Below, one piece after another: positions 7,801 through 17,113 of a stretch of 38,204 nt of DNA (its first letter is position 1; each line of letters starts with the position of its first letter). Location: NCBI GenBank assembly GCA_024281135.1, contig JAMXLG010000092.1, positions 1-38,204 of the forward strand. Reading direction: 5' to 3'. Below the pieces are notes generated by a model, which had not been told where the DNA came from, ran no database searches, and was given only the letters and a program-made list of their open reading frames with translations. This DNA comes from Vulcanimicrobiia bacterium (GTDB lineage: Bacteria; Eremiobacterota; Eremiobacteria; Baltobacterales; Baltobacteraceae). The translations under genes were made by a program, and so were the position numbers.

Positions 7801-9371
7801 GTCGGCAAAAATGCGTTCGGTGCAAAGCCGCTCAGGCGATCGCGATACGCATAGATATAGTTGGCGTTGAAGAGATACAGCAGCGGAACGTCGCGCGCGA
7901 CGATGTGCGCGATGCTGCCGTAGAGCGTCTTACGTTCGCTCTGCGATACGGACGCGATCGCGCGCGCTTCCAATTCGTCGACGCGATGGTCGCACCACCG
8001 CATGTAATTCGACGAGCCGCTGCACGAAAGCACGTAGGAGTCGTCGGGATCGGCGCCCATTGTAAACGGCACGTACGCGAGATCGAAACCGCCGCTCGCG
8101 AGCGTTCCGGTTTTCGGAAGAAAGAGTTGCGCGTTGCTCACGCTTTTGATCGTAACGTCGATGCCTCGTTCGCGCAGCTCGGCTTGAACGGACGTTGCGA
8201 CACGCACCCCCGTCATTGATTCCGGAAATTGCACGTACGTAAAGTGGAGCGGCACATCCTCGCGCCGGCGCATCCCGTCGGGTCCACGGTGCCATCCCGC
8301 TGCGTCGAGCAACGCGTCGGCAGCATGCGTGTCGTACGGCGGCTGGCGAATCGACGAATCGTATGCCCATGAAAATTGCGGCTGCAACATGTTCGTCACC
8401 GGATACTTCCCGAGGGTAATCTTCGTGCTGATGCCTCGGCGGTCGACCGACATCGCAATGGCGCGCCGCACGTTGACGTCGTCGAGAGGCGCATGCGTGG
8501 TGTTCATAACAAGAGCGGCGACTACCGCCGTCGGGGTCGTGACGAAGCGAATCTGCGGTCCACGCGCAACGATTTGGTACTGCGTCGGCGCAATCAAGTT
8601 CCAATCGAGCGTGCCGGACTGGAGCATCAGGAGGTTTGTCGACGGATCGGGCGCGACCCGAATATAGAGCCGTTCTGCTTTTGCGGGACCGCGCCAATAG
8701 TGCGGGTTTCGTTCGTAATACAGCGCGTCGCCGTGTCTCCACAATTGAAACAAAAACGGACCGTCGCCGACCGTGGGAGCTGCGTTGAACGGTGCTTGCG
8801 CGAGCGGCTCTTGTTTGCGTAAGACGTGCGCCGGAAGAACGAACTGAGGCGACGTTCCGTACGAGAAGTACGTCATCACCGCGGGCGCCCACGCGCGACG
8901 CAGATGAAAGACGACCGTCTGCGCATCGGGGGCACTCGCGCTATCGATGAGGTCGTACCCTTCGCGCGAGCGAACCGGATTGCGCGGATCGAGAATGGCG
9001 TGGAGCGTGTAGAGCACGTCGTCGCTCGTAACCGGGACGCCGTCGCTCCACCGGACGTTCTTGCGCAGATAGTAGGTGATGGTGCGCCCGTCCGCGCTCA
9101 GGCCGCCGTTTTCAACGGTCGGGATTCGATCGAGCAAGGTCGGGACCGGCCGTCCGGCCGCGTCGAGGTCGATGAAGGGCTCGAAGGAGAGCCGCGCTAC
9201 CTGCTGCTCGACCGACGATGCATCGGGGTGAAGAAACAACGGGTTCAGCGACGCGGGATCCGCTGCTAAGTCGAACCGGACAGAGTCGCCTGGAGGTGCC
9301 TGAGGAGCGGTCGCACGAGAGCAGGCGGCCGTCGCGAGGAGCCCCAGCAGTACAAGCAACGGTCGTCTCAT
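7773..9371 (-). CDS. ABC transporter substrate-binding lipoprotein, peptide/nickel family (SBP_bac_5)
   Basis: Periplasmic, lipid-anchored solute-binding protein of 532 residues. The signal peptide LLVLLGLLATAAC ends in a lipobox Cys (about residue 17). Family hallmarks follow: SLNPLF, SFEPFIDLDAAGRPVPTLLD, ITYYLRKNVRWSDGVPVTSDDVLYTLHAI and NVRRAIAMSVDR. Members bind oligopeptides, dipeptides, nickel complexes or opines and hand them to a DppBCDF-type permease. No permease or ATPase gene lies in this window, so the protein is an orphan here. It heads the minus-strand run and diverges from the lysine catabolism regulator, sharing the intergenic region at 9372-9480. Ligand unknown; an amino-acid or peptide role is suggested only by that neighbour. 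Confidence 0.88.
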   Translation of the reverse strand: MRRPLLVLLGLLATAACSRATAPQAPPGDSVRFDLAADPASLNPLFLHPDASSVEQQVARLSFEPFIDLDAAGRPVPTLLDRIPTVENGGLSADGRTITYYLRKNVRWSDGVPVTSDDVLYTLHAILDPRNPVRSREGYDLIDSASAPDAQTVVFHLRRAWAPAVMTYFSYGTSPQFVLPAHVLRKQEPLAQAPFNAAPTVGDGPFLFQLWRHGDALYYERNPHYWRGPAKAERLYIRVAPDPSTNLLMLQSGTLDWNLIAPTQYQIVARGPQIRFVTTPTAVVAALVMNTTHAPLDDVNVRRAIAMSVDRRGISTKITLGKYPVTNMLQPQFSWAYDSSIRQPPYDTHAADALLDAAGWHRGPDGMRRREDVPLHFTYVQFPESMTGVRVATSVQAELRERGIDVTIKSVSNAQLFLPKTGTLASGGFDLAYVPFTMGADPDDSYVLSCSGSSNYMRWCDHRVDELEARAIASVSQSERKTLYGSIAHIVARDVPLLYLFNANYIYAYRDRLSGFAPNAFLPTWNAWAWKI

Positions 9372-9408
9372 CGAAAACGGGGTTCGCCGCGCCCCGCCGC
9401 ACTGCCCC

Positions 9409-9437
9409 TTGCCCGAATAAATAGGGGGTGCTATAGT
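9409..9437 (+). promoter_or_regulatory. Probable sigma70-type promoter of the lysine operon
   Basis: TTGCCC (9409-9414) and TATAGT (9432-9437) are separated by 17 bases and lie about 45 bases before the Lrp-type gene. This matches the standard -35/-10 layout and would start transcription near 9443-9446, just upstream of the palindrome at 9458. The call rests on reading by eye. Confidence 0.5.
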
Positions 9438-9457
9438 CAGTTGGCCGAACGGATGCG

Positions 9458-9469
9458 GCTAAATTTAGC
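9458..9469. promoter_or_regulatory. Candidate Lrp/AsnC operator (perfect 12-base palindrome)
   Basis: GCTAAATTTAGC is a perfect inverted repeat, AT-rich at its centre, 11 bases before the ATG of the Lrp-type gene and just downstream of the predicted transcription start. Lrp-family proteins bind such AT-centred dyads and often repress their own gene. It is also the only conspicuous dyad in the divergent region shared with the binding-protein gene. Confidence 0.5.
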
Positions 9470-9480
9470 TGGTGGGACGA

Positions 9481-9951
9481 ATGATAGTAGCAAACGACGA
9501 ACTCGACGAGCTCGACATACAAATCCTGGAGGCGTTGCAGCGCAACGCCCGTTCAACGTTCGCCGAGCTCGGCGCAATCGTCGGCCTTAAGCCGCCCGCC
9601 GTGCACGATCGCGTCAAGCGCCTCGAACAGCGCGGGCACATCCGCGGTTATGCGGCACAGCTGGACGGCAAGCGTCTCGGTCTCGAACTCGTCGCGTTCG
9701 TCAGCTGCTACACCTCACCGGACTGCAGCTACGACGACTTCACGCGCGCGCTTTCCGCGATGCCGGAAGTCTGCGAGATCCACTCCGTCGCCGGCGAGGA
9801 AACGTTTATGTGCAAGGTCGTGACCCGCTCGACGCAACACCTCGACGATCTTCTCGGACGCTTGAAATCGATGCCCGGCATGGCGCGCACGAAGACGACG
9901 ATCGTGCTCACGACCCCATTCGATCGCGGAGGCATCTCGGTTACGTCATGA
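9481..9951 (+). CDS. Lrp/AsnC family transcriptional regulator
   Basis: DNA-binding regulator of 156 residues. The N-terminal winged helix-turn-helix is obvious: LDELDIQILEALQRNARSTF, then a recognition helix in VGLKPPAVHDRVKRLEQRGH. It is followed by IRGYAAQLDGKRLGLELVAFV and a C-terminal RAM ligand-binding domain (CEIHSVAGEETFMCKV). ATG 9481 is preferred over GTG 9472 because GGTGGGA lies just upstream of it. Its stop overlaps the next start by four bases (ATGA), so it is co-translated with the diaminohexanoate dehydrogenase gene. The context implies that lysine or a lysine breakdown product is the effector and that it controls this operon; that is inferred. Confidence 0.9.
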   Translation: MIVANDELDELDIQILEALQRNARSTFAELGAIVGLKPPAVHDRVKRLEQRGHIRGYAAQLDGKRLGLELVAFVSCYTSPDCSYDDFTRALSAMPEVCEIHSVAGEETFMCKVVTRSTQHLDDLLGRLKSMPGMARTKTTIVLTTPFDRGGISVTS

Positions 9952-11012
9952 GCATCGCATTCGAACGGAAACTTCATCCCCTCGGCACGCATCGCGTGAT
10001 CGATCCGCCGGGCGCTATGCCGCAGACCGCGTGGAAAATCGACAATACGCCGATTGCCTTCGCGAACGAGATTCTCTGCGACGTCGAAGTGCTGAACATC
10101 GATTCGGCTTCGTTCAAGCAGATTGCCGACGCATGCAACAGCGACGAAGCAACGATCAAAGAGCACGTGCTCGGTATCGTGCGCGAGCGCGGCAAGCAGC
10201 ACAATCCGGTCACAGGCAGCGGCGGCATGTTCATCGGCTACGTGCTCAAAGTCGGCGAAGCGCTCCGCGACAAAGTCGACCTCAAAGCCGGCGATCGTAT
10301 CGCGTCGCTCGTATCCTTGACGCTCACCCCGTTGCAGATCGAGGCGATCACGCGCATCGACGTCGCCACGGGCCGCATTTGGATTCGCGGCAAAGCGATT
10401 CTCTTCGAGTCGGGATTATGGGCCAAGCTGCCTTCGGACATCGACGAAAACGTCGCGCTTGCGGTGCTCGACGTTGCCGGCGCGCCGGCGCAAGTGCAGC
10501 GTCTGTGCAAACTCGGCCAAACGGTCGTGGTGATCGGTGCCGATGGGAAGAGCGGTATGCTTTCGTGCGCGCAGGCTAAAGCGCGCGTCGGTGTGGACGG
10601 CATCGTTATCGGCGTTGCGCCGTCGGACGATACGCCGTCGGCCCGGATATTGAAAGAAGGCGGATTCGTCGACCACTTCATCGTTGCCGACGCGCGTAAC
10701 GCGCTCGAAATCAGCGAAAAGATCGCCGCCGTTGCGTCGAGTCTCGCCGACATCACGATCAATTGCGTGAACGTTCCGAACACGGAACTCGGATCGATTC
10801 TCGCAACGAAGCAAGACGGCATCGTGTACTTCTTCTCGATGTCGACATCGTTTACGGCCGCCGCGCTCGGCGCGGAAGGCGTGGGTAAAGACGTCACCAT
10901 GATCGTCGGCAACGGATATGCCAAGGGGCACGCCGACACCGCGCTGCAGACGCTGCGCGACAATCCTCCGATTCATCAGTACTTCGCAGCGAAGTACGCG
11001 AGCAAAGGGTAG
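9948..11012 (+). CDS. kdd: L-erythro-3,5-diaminohexanoate dehydrogenase
   Basis: NAD-dependent deaminating dehydrogenase of lysine fermentation; it turns 3,5-diaminohexanoate into 5-amino-3-oxohexanoate plus ammonia. The protein has 354 residues, and its N-terminal part is typical (HPLGTHRVIDPPGAMPQTAW). The nucleotide-binding core is VVVIGADGKSGMLSCAQAKA (GxxGxxG type), followed by the family's DITINCVNVPNTELGSI and IVYFFSMSTSFTAAALGAEG. The start ATG 9948 overlaps the regulator stop by four bases; a longer open frame from 9810 runs inside the regulator gene and is not real. kamA follows after only five bases. The intervening step, the lysine 5,6-aminomutase KamDE, is not in this window. Confidence 0.9.
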   Translation: MSIAFERKLHPLGTHRVIDPPGAMPQTAWKIDNTPIAFANEILCDVEVLNIDSASFKQIADACNSDEATIKEHVLGIVRERGKQHNPVTGSGGMFIGYVLKVGEALRDKVDLKAGDRIASLVSLTLTPLQIEAITRIDVATGRIWIRGKAILFESGLWAKLPSDIDENVALAVLDVAGAPAQVQRLCKLGQTVVVIGADGKSGMLSCAQAKARVGVDGIVIGVAPSDDTPSARILKEGGFVDHFIVADARNALEISEKIAAVASSLADITINCVNVPNTELGSILATKQDGIVYFFSMSTSFTAAALGAEGVGKDVTMIVGNGYAKGHADTALQTLRDNPPIHQYFAAKYASKG

Positions 11013-11017
11013 TACAT

Positions 11018-12391
<1,374 letters not shown>

Positions 12392-12401
12392 ATAAGATCC
12401 C

Positions 12402-12731
12402 TTACATACGCGAACGAAAGCCGCTACCAAAGTAGCGGCTTTCTTCGTGCCCGAAGAGGATGTATGCGGGCGTTACTTTCGTGATATCGGTCCGCATTGA
12501 ACGCCAAAGGATGGCGGAAAATACGGCGACGTATGCGAGCGTAAGTCCGGCTGGCCCATGGTAGATAAAAACAAAAACGGCTACCGCCAAAAATGCAAGT
12601 GCTACGGCAAATCGCTTTTGCTTCACGCCGAGGAACGCGTTCAGAACGAGAAACGCGGCGAGTCCAATAACCGTTGCATCGCGGACAAGATTCGGCAATA
12701 CAAGGACCATAACGCAAACGACCGCTGCCAC
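12402..12731 (-). CDS. Small hydrophobic protein, unknown
   Basis: Frame of 109 residues starting at GTG 12731, with three hydrophobic stretches: VVCVMVLVLPNLV, TVIGLAAFLVLNAFLG and VALAFLAVAVFVFIYHG / LTLAYVAVFSAILW. The C-terminal tail is hydrophilic (HEESRYFGSGFRSRM) and its codons run through the kamA terminator hairpin. An in-frame stop lies just upstream, so it cannot be longer. It follows the DUF1269-like gene on the same strand after 68 bases. No family is recognised. The clear membrane pattern argues for a real gene, but a weak ribosome site and the terminator overlap leave doubt. Confidence 0.5.
   Translation of the reverse strand: MAAVVCVMVLVLPNLVRDATVIGLAAFLVLNAFLGVKQKRFAVALAFLAVAVFVFIYHGPAGLTLAYVAVFSAILWRSMRTDITKVTPAYILFGHEESRYFGSGFRSRM
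12417..12442 (+). terminator. Rho-independent terminator after kamA
   Basis: AAAGCCGCTAC (12417-12427), loop CAAA, GTAGCGGCTTT (12432-12442): an 11-base-pair perfect stem with a short T-rich tail beyond. It lies 26 bases past the kamA stop. The A/T flanks make it usable from both directions, so it may also end the facing small membrane gene. Confidence 0.85.
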
Positions 12732-12799
12732 CCATGCCGAACATCAGCAGTTCCGACCAACCGATTCTATCCTGTCTATCCATGAGCCACCCAAGAACG

Positions 12800-13372
12800 T
12801 TATGCGAAGGTTGCCGTATAGTCGTACGGATAGAGATAGTCTGAGTAGTCGTCGCCCCAAAGCGACGAGTTGCGGACGTCACTCTTTGCGCGACGATACA
12901 CGACTCCGCCGAGGCGCGACATAGCGGTATCGACCGGCGTCGTCCAGTCCTCCGAGACCTCGGCAATGACTGCAGCCTGCCCCGCTCGCAGCGCGAACGC
13001 CGTCTCACCAGCAGCTTCTTCGTGTTCCTCCGATTTTACAACGTCGGCAGTCATTCCGACCGTACCACCAGCAGCTGCGCCGATGCCGGCAGCAGTTCCG
13101 GCTGCGATGCTTGATGCGCCTGCGATCCCCGCTGCAGTTCCAACCGGCCCGGCTAGCGCTCCGAGAAGCGCGCCGATGCCGACACCGACGATCGTGCGAA
13201 CGCCCGGATCGGTATCTTTCGTCGCGACATCCACTTGACCGTACTGATTGCGGTGAATAACGGCGGCACCGTGAACGGTGATGTCGCCTGAAGAATCGAG
13301 ACCCCACAGCGCGTGGAGGCCTTCGAACGCTTTTTCGTCACTGTTAAAAACAACTGCAATATAATTGTCCAT
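12800..13372 (-). CDS. DUF1269-like membrane-associated protein with glycine-zipper segment
   Basis: Protein of 190 residues starting at ATG 13372 with AAAGAGA just upstream (the frame extends further to 13423 without a good site). The N-terminal part, MDNYIAVVFNSDEKAFEGL followed by AVIHRNQYGQVDV, matches the beta-alpha layout of DUF1269 proteins. A Gly/Ala-rich hydrophobic centre (VGVGIGALLGALAGPVG and GIGAAAGGTVGM) looks like two glycine-zipper helices. Then comes GQAAVIAEVSEDWTTPVD, which recalls the family's ferredoxin-like second half. Function unknown; such proteins are often stress-induced. It lies ten bases after a helical protein gene and is probably in one operon with it. Confidence 0.75.
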   Translation of the reverse strand: MDNYIAVVFNSDEKAFEGLHALWGLDSSGDITVHGAAVIHRNQYGQVDVATKDTDPGVRTIVGVGIGALLGALAGPVGTAAGIAGASSIAAGTAAGIGAAAGGTVGMTADVVKSEEHEEAAGETAFALRAGQAAVIAEVSEDWTTPVDTAMSRLGGVVYRRAKSDVRNSSLWGDDYSDYLYPYDYTATFA

Positions 13373-13382
13373 CGTCTCTTTC

Positions 13383-13754
13383 TCACGCGCTCCGTTTTGC
13401 TGAAGCCGTCCGCTGCGCAGCAACGGCCAGGCTGATGCTCTGAAGTGCGCCTCTCGCGCTGTTGAGGAGCGCCGTGCGTACCGGTTTGGGATCGTTTTGC
13501 GCCGAGTCTGACGCCGCTTTCGCCGTCAGCGCGGCCGCCTGCAGCAGTGTTGCAGCATGGTCGAGATGGTTTTTGGCGTCCGCGGCCTGCGCTTTCGAAA
13601 GCGTTTGCAGCGCTACAGCTAGTTCGCGAGCCGCTCCCGCGACCGTTTGCAGGTCGCCGCGAATCGCGGCATGGTCTTTCGCCGTCTCGATTCGCTGATG
13701 CAGCATCCGCGCTGAGTCGCGCACCTGTTCTATTGAAGTCAAGACCTTACTCAA
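13383..13754 (-). CDS. Alanine-rich helical protein, unknown
   Basis: Protein of 123 residues starting at TTG 13754, preceded by GGGAG nine bases upstream. It has no signal or membrane segment and is almost wholly predicted helix, rich in Ala, Gln and Lys, with heptad-like spacing (AARELAVALQTLSKAQAADA and HLDHAATLLQAAALTAKA), so a coiled coil or helical bundle is likely. No family is recognised. It leads a two-gene run with the DUF1269-like gene (ten-base gap) and diverges from the SpoIIE-type phosphatase gene, with which it shares a 65-base promoter region. Confidence 0.6.
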   Translation of the reverse strand: MSKVLTSIEQVRDSARMLHQRIETAKDHAAIRGDLQTVAGAARELAVALQTLSKAQAADAKNHLDHAATLLQAAALTAKAASDSAQNDPKPVRTALLNSARGALQSISLAVAAQRTASAKRSA

Positions 13755-13819
13755 TGTGTATTCTCCCGTTGTAAAGGCTTATAGGTCTTGAATGTAGTCC
13801 GTTTGGCTCGGCTGGAAGA

Positions 13820-14578
13820 GTGAGTATTACTCCCGCGATAAACGTGCGTCGATTCGCTACGATGCTCCTCATGTTGGAATGTCCTTCCCGATCATCGCTG
13901 TGCGTCAATGTATCTCACGACTATCGCGCGCCTGCAGTTCCTGAGCTCGCGGGCGGCGACATCGTCGCTTCGAGCGCTCACCAAGACGGAAGCAAGACGA
14001 TCCTTATTGCCGATTTGTCGGCAAAGGGAGAGCGCGGTCGCCAGCTTGCGCGTTCGCTTGCACATCAGTTCAAATTTGCATGCGCGGTATGGAAACGACC
14101 GAGCAGCATCCTCGCGCAACTGAACCGATCGATGCTGGAAACCGTCCCGGAAACGGCTGAAGGCTCATTTGCGAGCGTTCTCGTTTGCCGCGTCATCCCG
14201 TCGAAATCGTCTCTAGTTTATTCGTCGGCCGGCGCCGAGCCGCCGATCCTTTTTAACACTCGGGCGCCGTACTGGCGGATTCTTGCGACCAGCGGCTTGT
14301 TGTTGGGCGTCCAGCACGACGCATCGTACGTCGACTGCCGAATTCCAGTGGAAGCGGACGACGTGTTCATCGCATTTACCGACGGAATTACGGAATCGAA
14401 GCGAAGGGGCTTTCAGGAACGGTTCGGCCGCGGCGGCATCGTTGAGGCACTTCGGTCGTCGCTCGTGCGGACTCGTCCGCCGCACTGCGACGATCTCTTT
14501 CATCGCATCGACGCGCTAAACGGCGGTCTCTATCGCGATGACGCAACATTGCTCGTCGCCGCGTTTTATCGAAATTAA
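13820..14578 (+). CDS. PP2C-type protein phosphatase, SpoIIE/RsbU class
   Basis: Metal-dependent Ser/Thr phosphatase domain with almost nothing else (252 residues). Visible motifs are PELAGGDIVASS, LIADLSAKGERGRQLA (metal-binding Asp with the following Gly), ASVLVCRVIP, VFIAFTDGITES (second metal Asp) and YRDDATLLVAAF (C-terminal DD). In the usual D-V-x-G-H-G block the sequence reads DLSAKG, so the His is replaced. Family members dephosphorylate anti-anti-sigma factors or related switches; no such partner lies here. The start is uncertain: GTG 13820 has GGAAGA almost touching it, and ATG 13862 is an alternative. It diverges from the helical-protein/DUF1269 pair. Confidence 0.82.
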   Translation: MSITPAINVRRFATMLLMLECPSRSSLCVNVSHDYRAPAVPELAGGDIVASSAHQDGSKTILIADLSAKGERGRQLARSLAHQFKFACAVWKRPSSILAQLNRSMLETVPETAEGSFASVLVCRVIPSKSSLVYSSAGAEPPILFNTRAPYWRILATSGLLLGVQHDASYVDCRIPVEADDVFIAFTDGITESKRRGFQERFGRGGIVEALRSSLVRTRPPHCDDLFHRIDALNGGLYRDDATLLVAAFYRN

Positions 14579-14653
14579 ATGAACGATTAAATTTAACGGT
14601 AATAACGAACAGTAGGCTAGCGGACCAGACGTGCGGCTGAGGAACGCTTGCGC

Positions 14654-16102
14654 ATGAACTTGCATCCGTCGCGTCTTTCGCGCCAAGAGTTCCTGAAGAT
14701 CGCCGCAGCGGTACCTGCGTCATTCGTTCTTGCGCCGCTAGAACGATATCTCGACAACGGCGACACATCGTACAGCTATCGTCTGATCAAAACGTTCGCC
14801 GATGATCCGCGTTTTCGCGCGTACGTCCTCGAGCTGACGTCGCAGCAATGGCGGAGCGCGCGCGAGGTCGATCAGCCGCTTTGGAAACATTGGCTCACGA
14901 TCGTTGAACCGGCGGACGTGCGAACCGACATCGCGGCGATCGTCGTCGGAGGCGGTTCGAAGACCGACGCACCTCCGGAAAAGCCTTCGCTGTACCTTAC
15001 CATGCTTTCGCTCGCGACGAATTCGGTAACATGCGAGGTGAACCGCGTTCCAAACCAACCGCTAACGTTTTCCGACGAAACAGAGTCGCGCTCGGAAGAC
15101 GAACTCATCGCGTATACTTGGCGGCAGTATCTGCGAACCGGAGACGACAGTTGGCCCCTTCGTCTTCCTATGACGAAGAGTGTTGTTCGCGCAATGGATG
15201 CCGTATCAGATTTTTGCCGCCGCAACGGAAGCGGCGTGAGCGTTAAACGATTCGTCGTCGGCGGTACGTCAAAGCGCGGCTGGACGACGTGGATGACCGC
15301 TGCCGTCGATAGTCGAGTCGCAGGCATCATTCCCATCGTGATCGACGTTCTCAATATGCCTCGGACCGTGGTGCACACATACGAGACTTACGGCAGGTGG
15401 CCGCAAGCGTGGCACGCGTACGAGGAGCTCGGGATTTTCAACTGGCTCGGTACGCCTCAGATGGACGCATTGATGAAGATTGAAGATCCCTTTACGTATC
15501 GCGAGCGGCTAACGATGCCGAAGCTCATCGTCAATGCAACCGGAGATGAGTTTTTCGTGCCGGATTCCTCGCAATTTTATTACAGCGCGCTGCCGGGAAC
15601 GAATTATTTGCGGTACGTTCCGAACAGCGATCATTCGATGCACAACACGTCCCCGGAACGGGCGCGTACGCTCCTTGCATTTTATCGATCGCTCATCCAG
15701 GGATCGGACCCGCCAAATATCACTTGGCAAGATCGTGACGACGGCTCTACCGAAATTCAACTGCAGCGCCCTGCGAGTGCAAAGCTTTGGCGCGCAACCA
15801 ATCCTTCCGCGCGTGATTTCCGCCTTCAAACAATCGGCAGCGCATTCCAGAGTACCGACCTCAATATAAGCGGCGACCGTAGTTTTCTGGTGCCCACGCC
15901 GGCCGTGCAACATGGATGGGAAGCGTCATTCGTCGAGGTCACGTATAAGGAGGTCGCGGGACAACCGTTCACGATCACCAGTGACGTGCGGATCAGGCCC
16001 AACACGCTGCCCTTCGGCCCTCCGCACCTCGCCTCGGAGGCTCAACATGTGCGTCGTTCGAAAGAGGCGCCATGGAACGACTCCTCCGTTTCGAGTCGGT
16101 AA
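14654..16102 (+). CDS. PhoPQ-activated pathogenicity-related (PqaA) family secreted protein
   Basis: Exported protein of 482 residues with an alpha/beta-hydrolase-like core. The N-terminus SRLSRQEFLKIAAAVPASFVL looks like a Tat-type or Sec signal (one Arg only). Family text includes TSQQWR, the double Pro of the VNRVPNQPLTF block, and VGGTSKRGWTTWMTAA, whose GTSKRG holds the probable nucleophile Ser. LIVNATGDEFFVPDSS and YVPNSDHSM would give the acid and His. ATG 14654 has GAGGAA nine bases upstream. PqaA-family proteins were named from a PhoPQ-regulated Salmonella gene; their reaction is unclear. It overlaps the next gene by 31 bases. Confidence 0.85.
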   Translation: MNLHPSRLSRQEFLKIAAAVPASFVLAPLERYLDNGDTSYSYRLIKTFADDPRFRAYVLELTSQQWRSAREVDQPLWKHWLTIVEPADVRTDIAAIVVGGGSKTDAPPEKPSLYLTMLSLATNSVTCEVNRVPNQPLTFSDETESRSEDELIAYTWRQYLRTGDDSWPLRLPMTKSVVRAMDAVSDFCRRNGSGVSVKRFVVGGTSKRGWTTWMTAAVDSRVAGIIPIVIDVLNMPRTVVHTYETYGRWPQAWHAYEELGIFNWLGTPQMDALMKIEDPFTYRERLTMPKLIVNATGDEFFVPDSSQFYYSALPGTNYLRYVPNSDHSMHNTSPERARTLLAFYRSLIQGSDPPNITWQDRDDGSTEIQLQRPASAKLWRATNPSARDFRLQTIGSAFQSTDLNISGDRSFLVPTPAVQHGWEASFVEVTYKEVAGQPFTITSDVRIRPNTLPFGPPHLASEAQHVRRSKEAPWNDSSVSSR

Positions 16103-16635
16103 TAGCGATCTGCGCATTGCTGATTAGCGCCATTACCGGCGGCGCGATCGTCTATCAAACACGAATCATCCAGAGTCAATATGCTGCGACGATTTGGCCG
16201 TATTTGAGCGTAGACACGGATATTCTAAATCCGCGCCACGTTGTAGTCATCGTCACGAATGATGGACTCGGCCCCGCACTGATCCGCTCGGCGCAACTCT
16301 TTGTAGACGGCCGCCATGTGCCATCATGGGAAAACCTTACGTCATTGATCGCACGCGACATACCGCACGGGAAAGCAACCTTTGGTTCGTCAACGATTAA
16401 TGCTTCAACGACGATTCGTCCGGGCGACACGCATCACCTGATCGAGGTAATATTGCCCCCGAGCGCGTCGGCTGCGGTGCTGAAACGGCACAAGATCGCG
16501 CTTCGGTTTTGCTATTGTTCGCTCAACGACGCGTGCTGGACATTGCACTCCGAGCCGGGTACCGTAACGGGCGAATATCCGCAACGCGTGGCATCTTGCC
16601 CGATCGACCAGGGGATCGCGGTTCAACTCCTTTAG
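16072..16635 (+). CDS. Single-pass membrane protein, unknown
   Basis: Protein of 187 residues. One N-terminal membrane helix (VIAICALLISAITGGAIVY) is followed by a QTRIIQSQY linker and a soluble beta-rich domain of about 140 residues with two Cys-containing stretches (FCYCSLNDACW and VASCPID). The pattern resembles the many small anchored proteins in which a helix plus coiled linker carries an Ig-like domain, but I recognise no named family. ATG 16072 begins inside the end of the PqaA-like gene (31-base overlap), so the two are co-translated and probably work at the same membrane. Confidence 0.7.
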   Translation: MERLLRFESVIAICALLISAITGGAIVYQTRIIQSQYAATIWPYLSVDTDILNPRHVVVIVTNDGLGPALIRSAQLFVDGRHVPSWENLTSLIARDIPHGKATFGSSTINASTTIRPGDTHHLIEVILPPSASAAVLKRHKIALRFCYCSLNDACWTLHSEPGTVTGEYPQRVASCPIDQGIAVQLL

Positions 16636-16714
16636 TTGCGGTTGAGGAGCATCCGATCGGACCCCTCCGTTCGACGGATACGCTTATCACTGTCGTTCGT
16701 GTATAGTAGCGGAC

Positions 16715-17071
16715 GTGAAGCAGTGTATACCCGCTCTCACGATTCCTGCGCGTATGTACAGCAACGATTGCGCGCACTATAAGGAATTCGATGCGAGCGA
16801 ATGGTTTGCGGTTGCGTCTATTGAGAGCATTCTACAACTAGCCGAAAACGGTTGGGGCGGCGAACATGTTGCCGACGAGCTTGCTAAGTACGTTATGCAA
16901 CAGGACGATGATATCGCCACGATTTTCCAGTACGTGATGTATCTTCGGCACGGCGGTCTGCGCGCCGGCTTCCGGTGCGAGGTCGATCCGGTCTCCGCTT
17001 TGGAATGGCTTGCATTCGTTCGCCCGAATGTTCTCGCCGAAATTCGACGGCGCGATTCAACGGGTGAGTGA
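16715..17071 (+). CDS. Small acidic cytoplasmic protein, unknown
   Basis: Protein of 118 residues from GTG 16715, or 105 from ATG 16754 (MYSNDCAHYKEFD). It is helical and acidic, with HVADELAKYVMQQDDDIATIF and a hydrophobic core around ALEWLAFVRPNVLAEI. No signal, membrane helix or known motif is seen. A TATAGT eight bases before the GTG could be a -10 element, which would make the GTG form leaderless. It stands alone between two plus-strand genes. Composition and codon pattern look coding, but the function is unknown. Confidence 0.55.
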   Translation: MKQCIPALTIPARMYSNDCAHYKEFDASEWFAVASIESILQLAENGWGGEHVADELAKYVMQQDDDIATIFQYVMYLRHGGLRAGFRCEVDPVSALEWLAFVRPNVLAEIRRRDSTGE

Positions 17072-17113
17072 GAGTAACTCCACAATGCCCGCGGGACCTC
17101 GTACAGTGAAGGC

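Noticed and set aside
12424..13008. 194-residue open frame on the minus strand
   Set aside because: Arg/Ser-rich, spans the end of the DUF1269-like gene and the small membrane gene in another frame; no motif.
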